Source: Paracoccus shandongensis
GTDB lineage: Bacteria > Pseudomonadota > Alphaproteobacteria > Rhodobacterales > Rhodobacteraceae
Reading direction: 5' to 3'
Assembly: GCF_017315735.1 (NCBI RefSeq)
Contig: NZ_JAFLRK010000003.1
Location: 62,001 to 126,000, forward strand
Length of the DNA stretch: 64,000 nucleotides
The translations under genes were made by a program, and so were the position numbers. Positions 45,336 through 53,325 of this stretch are shown in pieces (the stretch's first letter is position 1; each line of letters begins with the position of its first letter). Below the pieces are notes generated by a model that was given only the letters and a program-made list of their open reading frames with translations, searched no databases and had not been told where the DNA came from.

Positions 45336-46093
45336 GCCGCGGCCGTCCCTGAAAAGCGAAACCCGCTGGTGTCGCGCGCGGCGATCACGACCGGCCCCCG
45401 GGCCAGATCGGGGGGCAGCAGGAAGGTCAGGACCGGGTTTTCCTCAAGCGGTTCGTGAATCTCCAGCCGGGCGATCTTTTCCCCGCGGGCATCCGTCAGG
45501 GTCAGGTCGGTCAGGTGATGGGCCGGGATGCCGTCGGCAAGGCCCGTGTCCATCGGGTGCCGGATCGCCACGCGCAGCCGCCCGGTGTCCGGCCACAGTC
45601 GGGCGCGCATCTCTCCGAACCCGTCCTGCCAGTCGGGGCGGGCGTGGGTCGCAGCCGGGGCCGAACAGCCGCCGCCCATGGCGTCGATGAAAGCCCCGCC
45701 CATGATCCATTCGCCCCCGGTCAGCGCGGAGGCCCGGATCGGTCCGGCGATCTCGTACTTCACCCCAAAGCCCAGCAGGGGCAGCGCGCGGCCCGGGTGA
45801 AACACCAGGGCCAGCGGAAAGGGGCTGTAGTCGATGGTCACGGCCAGGCGTTCCACCCCCGAAAGGCCGGTGGCATCCGCCAGGATCGGCACATGCCGCG
45901 CGTCCTCGGCATTGCCGGGGGCCAGCAGGCGCAGGCCGGGATCGCTGCGCCACCTGTCCGGCGCGCCCAGCAGGTCCGCGCGGTGCATGTCCCACATGCC
46001 GCCGTCCAGCGTCTCGGGGCGGGTCAGGCCGCCGCCGAAACCCGCAAGACCCGCCTCGCCCCCCGGCAGCCTGTGGCACAGGATCGCGGACAC
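45332..46093 (-). CDS. quinoprotein dehydrogenase-associated SoxYZ-like carrier
   Basis: 253-residue protein with a SoxY-like part (LAVTIDYSPFPLALVFHP; MGGGCSAP with the carrier cysteine) followed by a SoxZ-like part (IPAHHLTDLTLTDARGEKIARLEIHEPLEENP). In SoxYZ the cysteine carries the sulfur intermediate; here the cargo is unknown. The start is GTG at 46093, 16 bp behind the pedF stop. The first 30 residues do not look like a signal peptide, which is odd for a carrier expected in the periplasm. The following gene overlaps its stop. Confidence 0.82.
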   Translation of the reverse strand: MSAILCHRLPGGEAGLAGFGGGLTRPETLDGGMWDMHRADLLGAPDRWRSDPGLRLLAPGNAEDARHVPILADATGLSGVERLAVTIDYSPFPLALVFHPGRALPLLGFGVKYEIAGPIRASALTGGEWIMGGAFIDAMGGGCSAPAATHARPDWQDGFGEMRARLWPDTGRLRVAIRHPMDTGLADGIPAHHLTDLTLTDARGEKIARLEIHEPLEENPVLTFLLPPDLARGPVVIAARDTSGFRFSGTAAA

Positions 46094-46109
46094 GGTCCCC
46101 GCCCCCCCG

Positions 46110-46781
46110 TCAGTTCCGCACGGCGGCGGACAGGGTTTCGATCGCCGCCTTCACATGGGGCGGGTTCGACGACAACTGCCAGGCGGCCTCGTCAAAGGGG
46201 GTGACGGCGCGCGGCGCCCCCGACAGGGTCTCGAAGCCCTCGCCAGCCGAGGCGACCTCGGGGGCCAGCGCGGTTGCGGCCGAATGATCCTCGGCCACGG
46301 CGGCGATCTTGTCGCGCAGCGCGGTCAGCTTGTCCTGCTGGGCGGCGATTTCCGTGTCATCGGCGCGGGTTTCGACATAGGTGCGGATGGCCCAGATCGC
46401 CTGCTGGTTCAGGATGCCTTCAAAGGGCGGCATCTTGACCGCGCCGTTCTGTTCGTATCCGTGCAGGATGCGGTCCAGGAACCATTCGTCGCCGAACTCA
46501 TTGGCTTCCAGGTAACGCAGGTCGGGGGCCAGCCCGCCCGACACGGCCCCAAGCCCATGGCAGCGCGCGCAGTTGCTGTTGAAGCCCTTGGCCCCGACCT
46601 CGACCGCCTTGAACAGGATTTCGGGCGGGGCCTCGCGCCAGGGGTTCTCGGTCGCCATCTCGGCGGGCAGTTCGGGCAGTCCGGTGGTGTCCACCGCCTG
46701 GGGCACGGTGTCGCCATGGCCAAGCGCCGCCGCCGTCCCCAGGATAAGGCCGAAACCGGCCCAGATCGTTGCCTTGCGCAT
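46110..46781 (-). CDS. pedF: cytochrome c-550, PedF-like
   Basis: 223-residue periplasmic cytochrome c that accepts electrons from a PQQ alcohol dehydrogenase. A signal peptide (1-22) is followed by CARCH at residues 71-75, and the axial methionine is expected in AVKMPPFEG. A C-terminal helical extension of about 80 residues follows the haem domain, as in PedF. The ATG at 46781 was chosen because the longer frame to 47021 lies over the divergent promoter region. It is the first gene of the operon. Confidence 0.88.
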   Translation of the reverse strand: MRKATIWAGFGLILGTAAALGHGDTVPQAVDTTGLPELPAEMATENPWREAPPEILFKAVEVGAKGFNSNCARCHGLGAVSGGLAPDLRYLEANEFGDEWFLDRILHGYEQNGAVKMPPFEGILNQQAIWAIRTYVETRADDTEIAAQQDKLTALRDKIAAVAEDHSAATALAPEVASAGEGFETLSGAPRAVTPFDEAAWQLSSNPPHVKAAIETLSAAVRN

Positions 46782-46923
46782 GTCCTGATCCTTTCTCGCA
46801 GTTGGCCACAGGATCGCGGCGGGGGCGGGGCTGCGGCAATTCTCCAATGGTCGGCCCCGGGGCAGGGGTCTTAGGGCGAAGGTCGAAGTGGTCGCAGACG
46901 GGACGCTGTGGAAAGCTGGAGCG

Positions 46924-47505
46924 ATGAACATGCCGCGCCTGATCACGGCCGCGCTGATCGCGCTGATGCCGCCGCCCGCCGGGGCCGAAGGGGTCTTCGA
47001 TGCCGCGACCGGGCTGCGCATCGCCGCCTATCGCGCGCCGGTGCCCGACAGCGTGCCGGGGGGCCGGGTGGTCGATGCGGCAACGGTCGCGGCGATGGCG
47101 GCGGATGGCGCGGTGCTGATCGACGCCATGGCAGCGCCGGGCCATTCCATCGCCGACGACGGGACATGGACCATTGCGGAACCGCACCGGACCATCCCCG
47201 GCGCCCGGTGGCTGCCGGAAATCGGGCGCGGTCGGCCCGATCCCCGGATCGCCGGGGGCCTGCGCGCATCGCTGAAAGGCTGCGCCCCGGACCGTTCCAT
47301 CATCCTGTTCTGCAAGACCGACTGCTGGATGAGCTGGAACGCCGTCCAGCACGTCGCCGCCCTGGGCCGCCGCGACATCGGCTGGTATCCCGGCGGCGTG
47401 GACGACTGGGCCGATGGGGGCCGCGCCTTGCAGCCGGTGGAACCGCTGCCCTTGGGTGCCAGCCTGTGCCCCGTGGACGCGGCCCCCCACGCTGCCCTAG
47501 ACTGA
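46924..47505 (+). CDS. PQQ-dependent catabolism-associated CXXCW protein
   Basis: About 193 residues, rhodanese-like, with a signal peptide (MNMPRLITAALIALMPPPAGA). The family motif is FCKTDCWMSWNA, where the CxxCW pair follows the last rhodanese strand. Proteins of this type occur almost only with PQQ dehydrogenases of the ExaA/PedE kind; a role in thiol or sulfur handling is inferred. GGAG is eight bases from the second ATG at 46930, which may be the true start. It is divergent from pedF and leads the regulatory genes. Confidence 0.85.
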   Translation: MNMPRLITAALIALMPPPAGAEGVFDAATGLRIAAYRAPVPDSVPGGRVVDAATVAAMAADGAVLIDAMAAPGHSIADDGTWTIAEPHRTIPGARWLPEIGRGRPDPRIAGGLRASLKGCAPDRSIILFCKTDCWMSWNAVQHVAALGRRDIGWYPGGVDDWADGGRALQPVEPLPLGASLCPVDAAPHAALD

Positions 47506-47529
47506 CCGAAACCGCCAAGGGCATCCGCC

Positions 47530-48204
47530 ATGACCCCCACCCCGCCCCGCCCCATCGCCTCGGTCCTGATCGTCGAGGATCACCCGCTGTTCTCGGACGC
47601 GCTGTCGATCACCCTGCAGATCGTGGGCGGGATCAGCAGCGTGCGCACCACCAGTTCCATCGGCGAATGCCTGCGGCAACTGGCCCTGGGCTCGCAGCCC
47701 GACGCGGTGTTCCTGGACCTGAACCTGCCCGATGCCGAAGGCCTGGATGGCCTGCTGAAGGTGCGCAAGGCCGCGCCCGACGCGGCGCTGCTGATCGTGT
47801 CGTCGCTGACAAGCCCCGCCATCGTGTCCGCCGCGATCGAGTTCGGCGCATCCGGCTATGTCCCCAAGCACAGCCAGCGGCAGGTGTTCCAGGACGCCCT
47901 GGCCCGCATCGCGCGGGGCGAGGTCTATCTGCCCGAGGGATTTGCCGCCGCCGATCCTTCTGCGGCCAAGCCCCTGGCCCTGACGCGGGACAGGCTGGAC
48001 AGCCTGACCACGCAGCAGTCGCGCATCCTGGCGCTGATATCGGAAGGCAAGCTGAACAAGCAGATCGCCCATGACCTGGACATCGCGGAATCGACCGTCA
48101 AGGCCCATGTGACCGTCATCATGCGCAAGCTTGGCGTGCAGACCCGCACCCAGGCCGTGCTGGCCGCGCAGGCCGCGCGGTTTGACAGCCTTGCCGCGCG
48201 GTGA
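47530..48204 (+). CDS. LuxR-type response regulator
   Basis: 224 residues. The receiver domain (10-125) has the acidic pair VEDH, phospho-acceptor Asp63 (AVFLDLNLPD) and the lysine in YVPKHS. The C-terminal LuxR helix-turn-helix (about 155-215) reads LTTQQSRILALISEGKLNKQ and ESTVKAHVTVIMRKLG. It follows the CXXCW gene by 24 bp. Regulators of this type (ExaE/AgmR) switch on PQQ-dependent alcohol oxidation, so it likely activates the divergent pedF operon. The downstream hybrid kinase is the probable phospho-donor. Confidence 0.9.
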   Translation: MTPTPPRPIASVLIVEDHPLFSDALSITLQIVGGISSVRTTSSIGECLRQLALGSQPDAVFLDLNLPDAEGLDGLLKVRKAAPDAALLIVSSLTSPAIVSAAIEFGASGYVPKHSQRQVFQDALARIARGEVYLPEGFAAADPSAAKPLALTRDRLDSLTTQQSRILALISEGKLNKQIAHDLDIAESTVKAHVTVIMRKLGVQTRTQAVLAAQAARFDSLAAR

Positions 48205-48243
48205 CATCCTTTCCCCCGGGGAGAGGCGCGGACAGGCAGCATC

Positions 48244-49410
48244 ATGGATGGAGGAGATCCGGCCGCCGTGGCGGCGGGGGCAGGCCGACAAGGCATTCTG
48301 AGGCGGGCCGAGGCATCCGCCGCGGATCCCGGCGCCGTCGCGCATCTGGCGGCAGGGTTGGGTCGGGGACTGGCGCTGGCGCTGCTGTTCGTGTCGCCCC
48401 GGGCGGATTTCGCGGCCACCATGCGCGCGGCCGGCCTGGCCTTCGGCGACACGCCGACCTTGGGCTGCACCACCGCAGGAGAGATCGCCGGCGGCTATGT
48501 CGAGGACCGGATCGTCGCCGTGGGCTTTCCCGCCCGCGACTTTGCGGCGGAAACGATCGCCATCGAGGATCTGGACCGCATCGACCCCGCCGCCCTGATC
48601 GACCGGATGATCCGGGCGCGCCAGGGGCTTGCAGCCAGCCATCCCGGGTTCGCCCATGAATTCGCCTATCTGCTGGTCGATGGCAGCACGCTGCGCGAGG
48701 ACGCGCTGATGGCCGTGGTGGGCCACGGGCTTGGGCCGGTGCCGCTGTTCGGCGGATCGGCGGGCGACGGGACGCGGTTCGGGCAGACCTATGTGGCGCA
48801 GGGGCCGCAGGTGCGCACCAACGCGGCCTTTCTGACATTCGTGCGCACCCGCTGCCCGGTCAAGGTCTTCAGCTTCGACCACCTGGACGCGGGCGCCGGG
48901 CGGATGGTGGTCACCGGCGCCGATCCCGCGCAGCGCCGGGTGTGCGAGATCAACGCCGCCCCCGCCGCCACCGAATACGCGCGCCTGCTGGGCAAGCCCG
49001 CGGGGCAACTGGATCCCTTCACCTTTGCCGCCCATCCGCTGGTGGTGCGGGTGGGCGGGCGCCACCATGTCCGGTCGATCCAGCGGGTGGAAAACGGCAC
49101 CGACCTGGTGTTCTTTTCCGCCATCGACGAAGGCGTGGTGCTGACGCTGGCCACGCCCCGCGACATCGCCGCCTCGCTGGAATCGAACCTGGCCGGGTTG
49201 GCGGCGGCGGGTCCGCCCGACAGCATCCTGGCCTGCGACTGCATCCTGCGCCGGATCGAGGCGCAGCAGAAACAGCAGACCCGCGCGGTGTCGCAGGTGC
49301 TGGCCCGCCACAACGTCACCGGCTTTTCCACCTATGGCGAACAGTTCGGGGCGATGCATGTCAACCTGACCATGACCGGGGTGGCCATCTATGCCCCCGA
49401 GGGCGACTGA
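48244..49410 (+). CDS. FIST domain sensor protein
   Basis: 388-residue cytoplasmic protein with FIST-N (about 40-230, with LGCTTAGEIAGGY and LFGGSAGDG) and FIST-C (about 235-370, with GVVLTLATPRDIAASLE and CILRRIEAQQ then FSTYGEQFGAMHVNLT). FIST domains are thought to bind small molecules such as amino acids and pass the signal to a kinase. The last base of its stop codon is the first base of the kinase ATG, so sensor and kinase are probably made as a pair. Confidence 0.9.
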   Translation: MDGGDPAAVAAGAGRQGILRRAEASAADPGAVAHLAAGLGRGLALALLFVSPRADFAATMRAAGLAFGDTPTLGCTTAGEIAGGYVEDRIVAVGFPARDFAAETIAIEDLDRIDPAALIDRMIRARQGLAASHPGFAHEFAYLLVDGSTLREDALMAVVGHGLGPVPLFGGSAGDGTRFGQTYVAQGPQVRTNAAFLTFVRTRCPVKVFSFDHLDAGAGRMVVTGADPAQRRVCEINAAPAATEYARLLGKPAGQLDPFTFAAHPLVVRVGGRHHVRSIQRVENGTDLVFFSAIDEGVVLTLATPRDIAASLESNLAGLAAAGPPDSILACDCILRRIEAQQKQQTRAVSQVLARHNVTGFSTYGEQFGAMHVNLTMTGVAIYAPEGD

Positions 49411-51611
49411 TGGACAACCTTGTCGATCCCGCCGAACCGCTGGATGTCCAGGTCGCCCGCCTGAAGAAGATCAGCCATGTCCTGATGCGGCGGGTCGAAA
49501 CCCAGACCGACCGCGACGGCGCCGCCTATTCGCAGTTCGAACGCGCGGTGGTGCTGGAAGACCAGGTGCGCCGCCGCACCGGGGAACTGGAACGCGCGCT
49601 GCGCCTGCTGAACGAATCGAATGCCAGCCTGTCGGCCGCCAACCACCAGATCGAGGCCGCCCGCCGCGACCTGGCAAGCGCCATCGAGGCCGTGCAGGAA
49701 GGCTTCGCGCTGTTCGGCGTCGATGACGTGCTGCTGCTGTTCAACGGCCGTTTCTGCTGGCAGATGCCCGACGTGCGCGCGCAACTGCGCCCCGGCATGG
49801 GGTTCGCCGATTACATCCGCATCGTCAGCCTGTCGCCCACGCTGCAACTGCCCGCAGGCATCACGCCCGAGATCTGGGCCAGGTCGCGGATCCAGCGGCA
49901 CCGGCGCGACCATGTGATCTTCAACCTGGCGCTGACCGACGACCGCTGGATGCAGGTGTCCGAACACCGCACGGCGAATTCCGGCACCGCCATCGTGCAG
50001 ACCGACGTGACCGACCTGATGCGGGCCGAACGGGAACAGCGCGAACGGCTGCTGGACAACCAAAGCCGCATCATCCGCGCCACGCTGGACCACCTGGCGC
50101 AGGGCGTGGCGATCTTCGACGCGCAGGGCCTGCTGGCGGGATGGAACCGGCGGTTCCGCGTCCTGACCGGCCTGCCGCCGCAGGCCTTTACCCTGGGTAC
50201 CCGGTTCCAGCGCATCACCGACCAGATGCAGCAGATGTTCCGCCTGGCCGATCCCGGTTCCGGCGCCCGCATCGCGGAATGGATGCAGGATCCGGCGATG
50301 CGCGGCGCGCTGTCCTTTGAACTGGCGCAGCGGGACGGCGCCCTGACCCTGGACGGCTTTGCCCAACGCCTGCCCGACGACGGCTTCGTGCTGTCCCTGA
50401 CCGATGTCACCGCCGAACGCGACGCCCTGCGCCGCCTGGCCCGCGCGAACGAGGAGCTGGAGGCCCGCGTCGCCGCCCGCACCGATGAGCTGCGCGATGC
50501 GCTGGCCCGTGCGGAACGGTCCAATGCGTCGAAATCCCGCTTTGTCGCGGCGGCCAGCCACGACCTGCTGCAACCCTTGTCGGCGGCCAAGCTGTATCTG
50601 TCCGCCGCCGATGCGGCAGGCACCAACACCAATGTCCAGAAGGCGGGCGAGGCGCTGACCAATGTCGAACGCATCATCGAGGCGCTTCTGGACATCTCTC
50701 GCCTGGAAACCCAGGAGGAACAGCTTGCCCAGGGCGACCTGGCGCTGAACGGCATCCTGGCCTCGCTGGCGTCCAGCTTCGCGCCGGTGGCGGCGGCCAA
50801 GGGGTTGCGGTTCCGGGTGCGCCCGACCGGCGCCCATGTCATCAGCGACGGGCTTTATCTGCAACGGATCGTGCAGAACCTGATTTCCAACGCCATCCGC
50901 TATACCGACCGGGGCGGCGTCCTTGTCGGCGCGCGCCGCCGGGGCGACACGGTCCGAATCGAGGTCTGGGACAGCGGTCCCGGCATCCGCGACGAGGATC
51001 GCGCGGTGATCTTTCAGGAATTCCGCCGCCTGCACCGCCGCGCCTCGGCATCCGAGGGGATGGGGCTTGGCCTGGCCATCGTGGAACGCGCCTGCGCCCG
51101 GCTGGGGCATGGGCTTGAACTGCTGTCGCGCCCGGGCCGGGGCAGCGTCTTCCGCGTGACCGTGCCCCTGGCCGCGGCGGGATCGGGGGCGGGCAAGGAC
51201 AGCGGCGATCCACGGCATCTGTCCTCGCTTGCCGGGGCGGGGCTGCTGGTGCTGGTGGTCGATAACGACCACGAACTGCGCCGGGCCCTGGTGGCGCTGC
51301 TGGAAGGCTGGGGCATCACGGTTCTGGACGCCGGAGGCCCCGAAGACGCCATCGCCCTGATCGACGAGATGGACTTCGTTCCCGACGCGATGCTGATCGA
51401 CTATCAGTTGGACAACGACGTGGACGGGCTGGATCTGGTGGCGATGCTGCGCAAGCGGTTCGGCTGGCGGCCCGCGCGCATCATCTCGGCCGACCGCTCG
51501 CCCACGCTGCGGGAACGCTGCGCCCGGATGGGGCTTCACCCGATGCCCAAACCCCTGGACACCGAGGCGCTGTATCATTTCCTCTCCAATGTGAACCCCG
51601 CGATCGCATGA
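49410..51611 (+). CDS. hybrid sensor histidine kinase/response regulator (NahK/ErcS type)
   Basis: 733-residue cytoplasmic kinase without membrane segments. An N-terminal coiled coil (about 40-95) is followed by two PAS-like regions (about 90-205, ending TAIVQTDVTDL, and 225-330, ending FVLSLTDVTAERD), another coiled coil, and the phospho-acceptor AAASHDLLQPLSAAKLYL. The ATPase boxes are QNLISNAIRYT, VWDSGPGIRDED and MGLGLAIVERA. A C-terminal receiver has DNDHELRR and LIDYQLDN. Lack of a membrane anchor fits signal input from the coupled FIST protein. The target is likely the response regulator upstream. Confidence 0.92.
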   Translation: MDNLVDPAEPLDVQVARLKKISHVLMRRVETQTDRDGAAYSQFERAVVLEDQVRRRTGELERALRLLNESNASLSAANHQIEAARRDLASAIEAVQEGFALFGVDDVLLLFNGRFCWQMPDVRAQLRPGMGFADYIRIVSLSPTLQLPAGITPEIWARSRIQRHRRDHVIFNLALTDDRWMQVSEHRTANSGTAIVQTDVTDLMRAEREQRERLLDNQSRIIRATLDHLAQGVAIFDAQGLLAGWNRRFRVLTGLPPQAFTLGTRFQRITDQMQQMFRLADPGSGARIAEWMQDPAMRGALSFELAQRDGALTLDGFAQRLPDDGFVLSLTDVTAERDALRRLARANEELEARVAARTDELRDALARAERSNASKSRFVAAASHDLLQPLSAAKLYLSAADAAGTNTNVQKAGEALTNVERIIEALLDISRLETQEEQLAQGDLALNGILASLASSFAPVAAAKGLRFRVRPTGAHVISDGLYLQRIVQNLISNAIRYTDRGGVLVGARRRGDTVRIEVWDSGPGIRDEDRAVIFQEFRRLHRRASASEGMGLGLAIVERACARLGHGLELLSRPGRGSVFRVTVPLAAAGSGAGKDSGDPRHLSSLAGAGLLVLVVDNDHELRRALVALLEGWGITVLDAGGPEDAIALIDEMDFVPDAMLIDYQLDNDVDGLDLVAMLRKRFGWRPARIISADRSPTLRERCARMGLHPMPKPLDTEALYHFLSNVNPAIA

Positions 51612-51673
51612 CAGGCGGTGGAATAATTCGCCCCGCCCCAGGTTCGGCAAGACCTGAGCCTTGGGGGAAAACG

Positions 51674-51931
51674 ATGCAGGACGACGACCAGAACCGGCAA
51701 GCCGAAGGACGTGCCGATGCCGGAAATCCGGCGCAGGCCGGGAACCGGCCGGGCACGCTGTCTGGCGGGCAGGATGACCCCGGCCTGACTGAACTGCCCG
51801 CCGAAATGGTGTCCGGGGACACGGGCCACGTCGACGGCCGCATCATCGGCGAGGGCGGAACGGCCGGCGGGCTTGACGAGGCGGAGGAAGCCCTGGCCTC
51901 GGACGTTCCCGACGCCCGCGAAGGGCGCTGA
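51674..51931 (+). CDS. small acidic hypothetical protein
   Basis: Not recognised. 85 residues starting MQDDDQNRQAEGRAD, rich in Gly, Asp, Glu and Ala, with no hydrophobic segment and likely disordered in the first half. The part LTELPAEMVSGDTGHVDGRI resembles short proteins near stress or membrane-protein genes but no family can be named. GGGGGAAAACG precedes the ATG. The gene is convergent with the TIGR02588 gene. Confidence 0.55.
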   Translation: MQDDDQNRQAEGRADAGNPAQAGNRPGTLSGGQDDPGLTELPAEMVSGDTGHVDGRIIGEGGTAGGLDEAEEALASDVPDAREGR

Positions 51932-51973
51932 GGCCGCCGGACCGCGCGGCAGGGGCTTGCCTGCCCGCCTGCC

Positions 51974-52375
51974 TTACGGCCTGGCATAGCCCAAGGTGCG
52001 CACTTCCAAGTCAAAGGCATTGGGATCCTCGCGGAAGAACAGCCCGCCTTCGCGCTCGGAATTGCCGGGAACGTAGTCGAACGTGGCCTGGCTTTCGGCG
52101 ACCGTCTGCCCGTCCCGGGTCAGCGTCCCCTCGATCTGGACCGCCGCGGCGGTGGCGGGGGAATGGTTCAGGGCCGCGACCTCGACCACCCAGCCGTCGC
52201 CCGCGGGCAGGATCCGCCGGACGCGCAGCTCGACTGCGGGAAGTTCCTGCCCGGTGCTGGTCCAGGCCTGCCAGCCGATGAAGCCCAGCATCGCCACCGT
52301 CAGCACCAGCCCCACCCCCGCCGAAATCCATTCGAGGACCGGCGTCCCGCCATCCTGCGCCTTGCCCTGGTTCAT
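51974..52375 (-). CDS. TIGR02588 family protein
   Basis: 133-residue membrane-anchored protein: one helix near residues 18-38 (WISAGVGLVLTVAMLGFIGW), then a mainly beta domain with VEVAALNHSPATAAAVQIEGTL and the C-terminal DPNAFDLEVRTLGYA. It matches the TIGR02588 pattern and sits behind the TIGR02587 gene, its usual neighbour. Its function is unknown. The ATG at 52375 is favoured over the open frame to 52417 because of the gap to the upstream gene. Confidence 0.78.
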   Translation of the reverse strand: MNQGKAQDGGTPVLEWISAGVGLVLTVAMLGFIGWQAWTSTGQELPAVELRVRRILPAGDGWVVEVAALNHSPATAAAVQIEGTLTRDGQTVAESQATFDYVPGNSEREGGLFFREDPNAFDLEVRTLGYARP

Positions 52376-52385
52376 GTGTCCCGCC

Positions 52386-53282
52386 TCATACCACCAGCCG
52401 CGCCAAGGCCGCGCCAAGCGCCGCCGGAAAGCCCAGGACCGCCGTCATCATGGCGATCTGCGCCGGCCCCGCGCCATCAAGCCGCCCGAATGTCCACAGC
52501 ACATACAGGCTGACCAGAACCGCGATCCCGTAACCCGCGATGCTGTAGCTGAAGAAGGTGCGCCACACGCTGCCATGGCCGGGCAGCTTTTCCTGCCCGG
52601 AAAACTCCAGCGAATAGACAAAGGCGTGCAGCATCACGACCGAGACCAGCACCAGCGCCAGCCCGTGCCACGGCGTCATCAGGAACGAGATCAGGATCAT
52701 CTCCTCGGTCGGGGCCACGCTGAAGGCCAGCAGCAGCGCCCCCGCCACCATCAGGAACAGCTGGCCCGCATAGCCCCCCTTGTCCTTCTTGTCGTCCTCA
52801 TCCTCGCTGTCGCCAAGCTGGCCGCGCGCGGCCATGGCGCCGATGCTGGCGGGCACGGCCTGGACGGCGATCTTTCCCAGAATCTCGTCCATCGCCATCT
52901 CGCCGGTGACGATGCCCAGCAGGGTGAGCAACGCGGCGCTGGCGACGATCCCCACGCCATAGGCCGCAAAGGCGTCCAGCGCATCCTCCTTGAGGCTGAA
53001 GGTGTCGCGGAAGCCCGCGAAGCAGGACAGCCCGAACAGGATCGCCAGGTTCAGGGCCAGGAAGATGAAAAGGCGCAGGGGATCCATGTAGAAGCCCAGC
53101 CACCACATCTCCATGGTCATCACCAGCGGAAAGGCGAAGATCACCGCGCCGCCAAAGGCGCGCATCAGGTCGACGGCATATTCCCGGTTGGAGGGCGCCT
53201 GTTGCCCCCCGTCAGATCGCGCGGTCAATTCGTCTGCTTCTCCGGCCAGGGGGACTGCTGCCAAACGGCGGCACACTGGCAC
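52386..53282 (-). CDS. TIGR02587 family membrane protein
   Basis: Up to 298 residues with seven to eight hydrophobic segments (first ALDLMRAFGGAVIFAFPLVMT-like region near residue 40). A conserved stretch FAGFRDTFSLKEDALDAFAAYG and a cytoplasmic acidic loop (GDSEDEDDKKDKGG) are visible. The family is found as a pair with TIGR02588 but has no known function. The start is uncertain; the first 25 residues are atypical and a TTG start further in is possible. Confidence 0.8.
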   Translation of the reverse strand: MPVCRRLAAVPLAGEADELTARSDGGQQAPSNREYAVDLMRAFGGAVIFAFPLVMTMEMWWLGFYMDPLRLFIFLALNLAILFGLSCFAGFRDTFSLKEDALDAFAAYGVGIVASAALLTLLGIVTGEMAMDEILGKIAVQAVPASIGAMAARGQLGDSEDEDDKKDKGGYAGQLFLMVAGALLLAFSVAPTEEMILISFLMTPWHGLALVLVSVVMLHAFVYSLEFSGQEKLPGHGSVWRTFFSYSIAGYGIAVLVSLYVLWTFGRLDGAGPAQIAMMTAVLGFPAALGAALARLVV

Positions 53283-53325
53283 GTTCCCCGGGGTGCCGCA
53301 AGCAGGGGGACCAGCCCGGCCCCCG

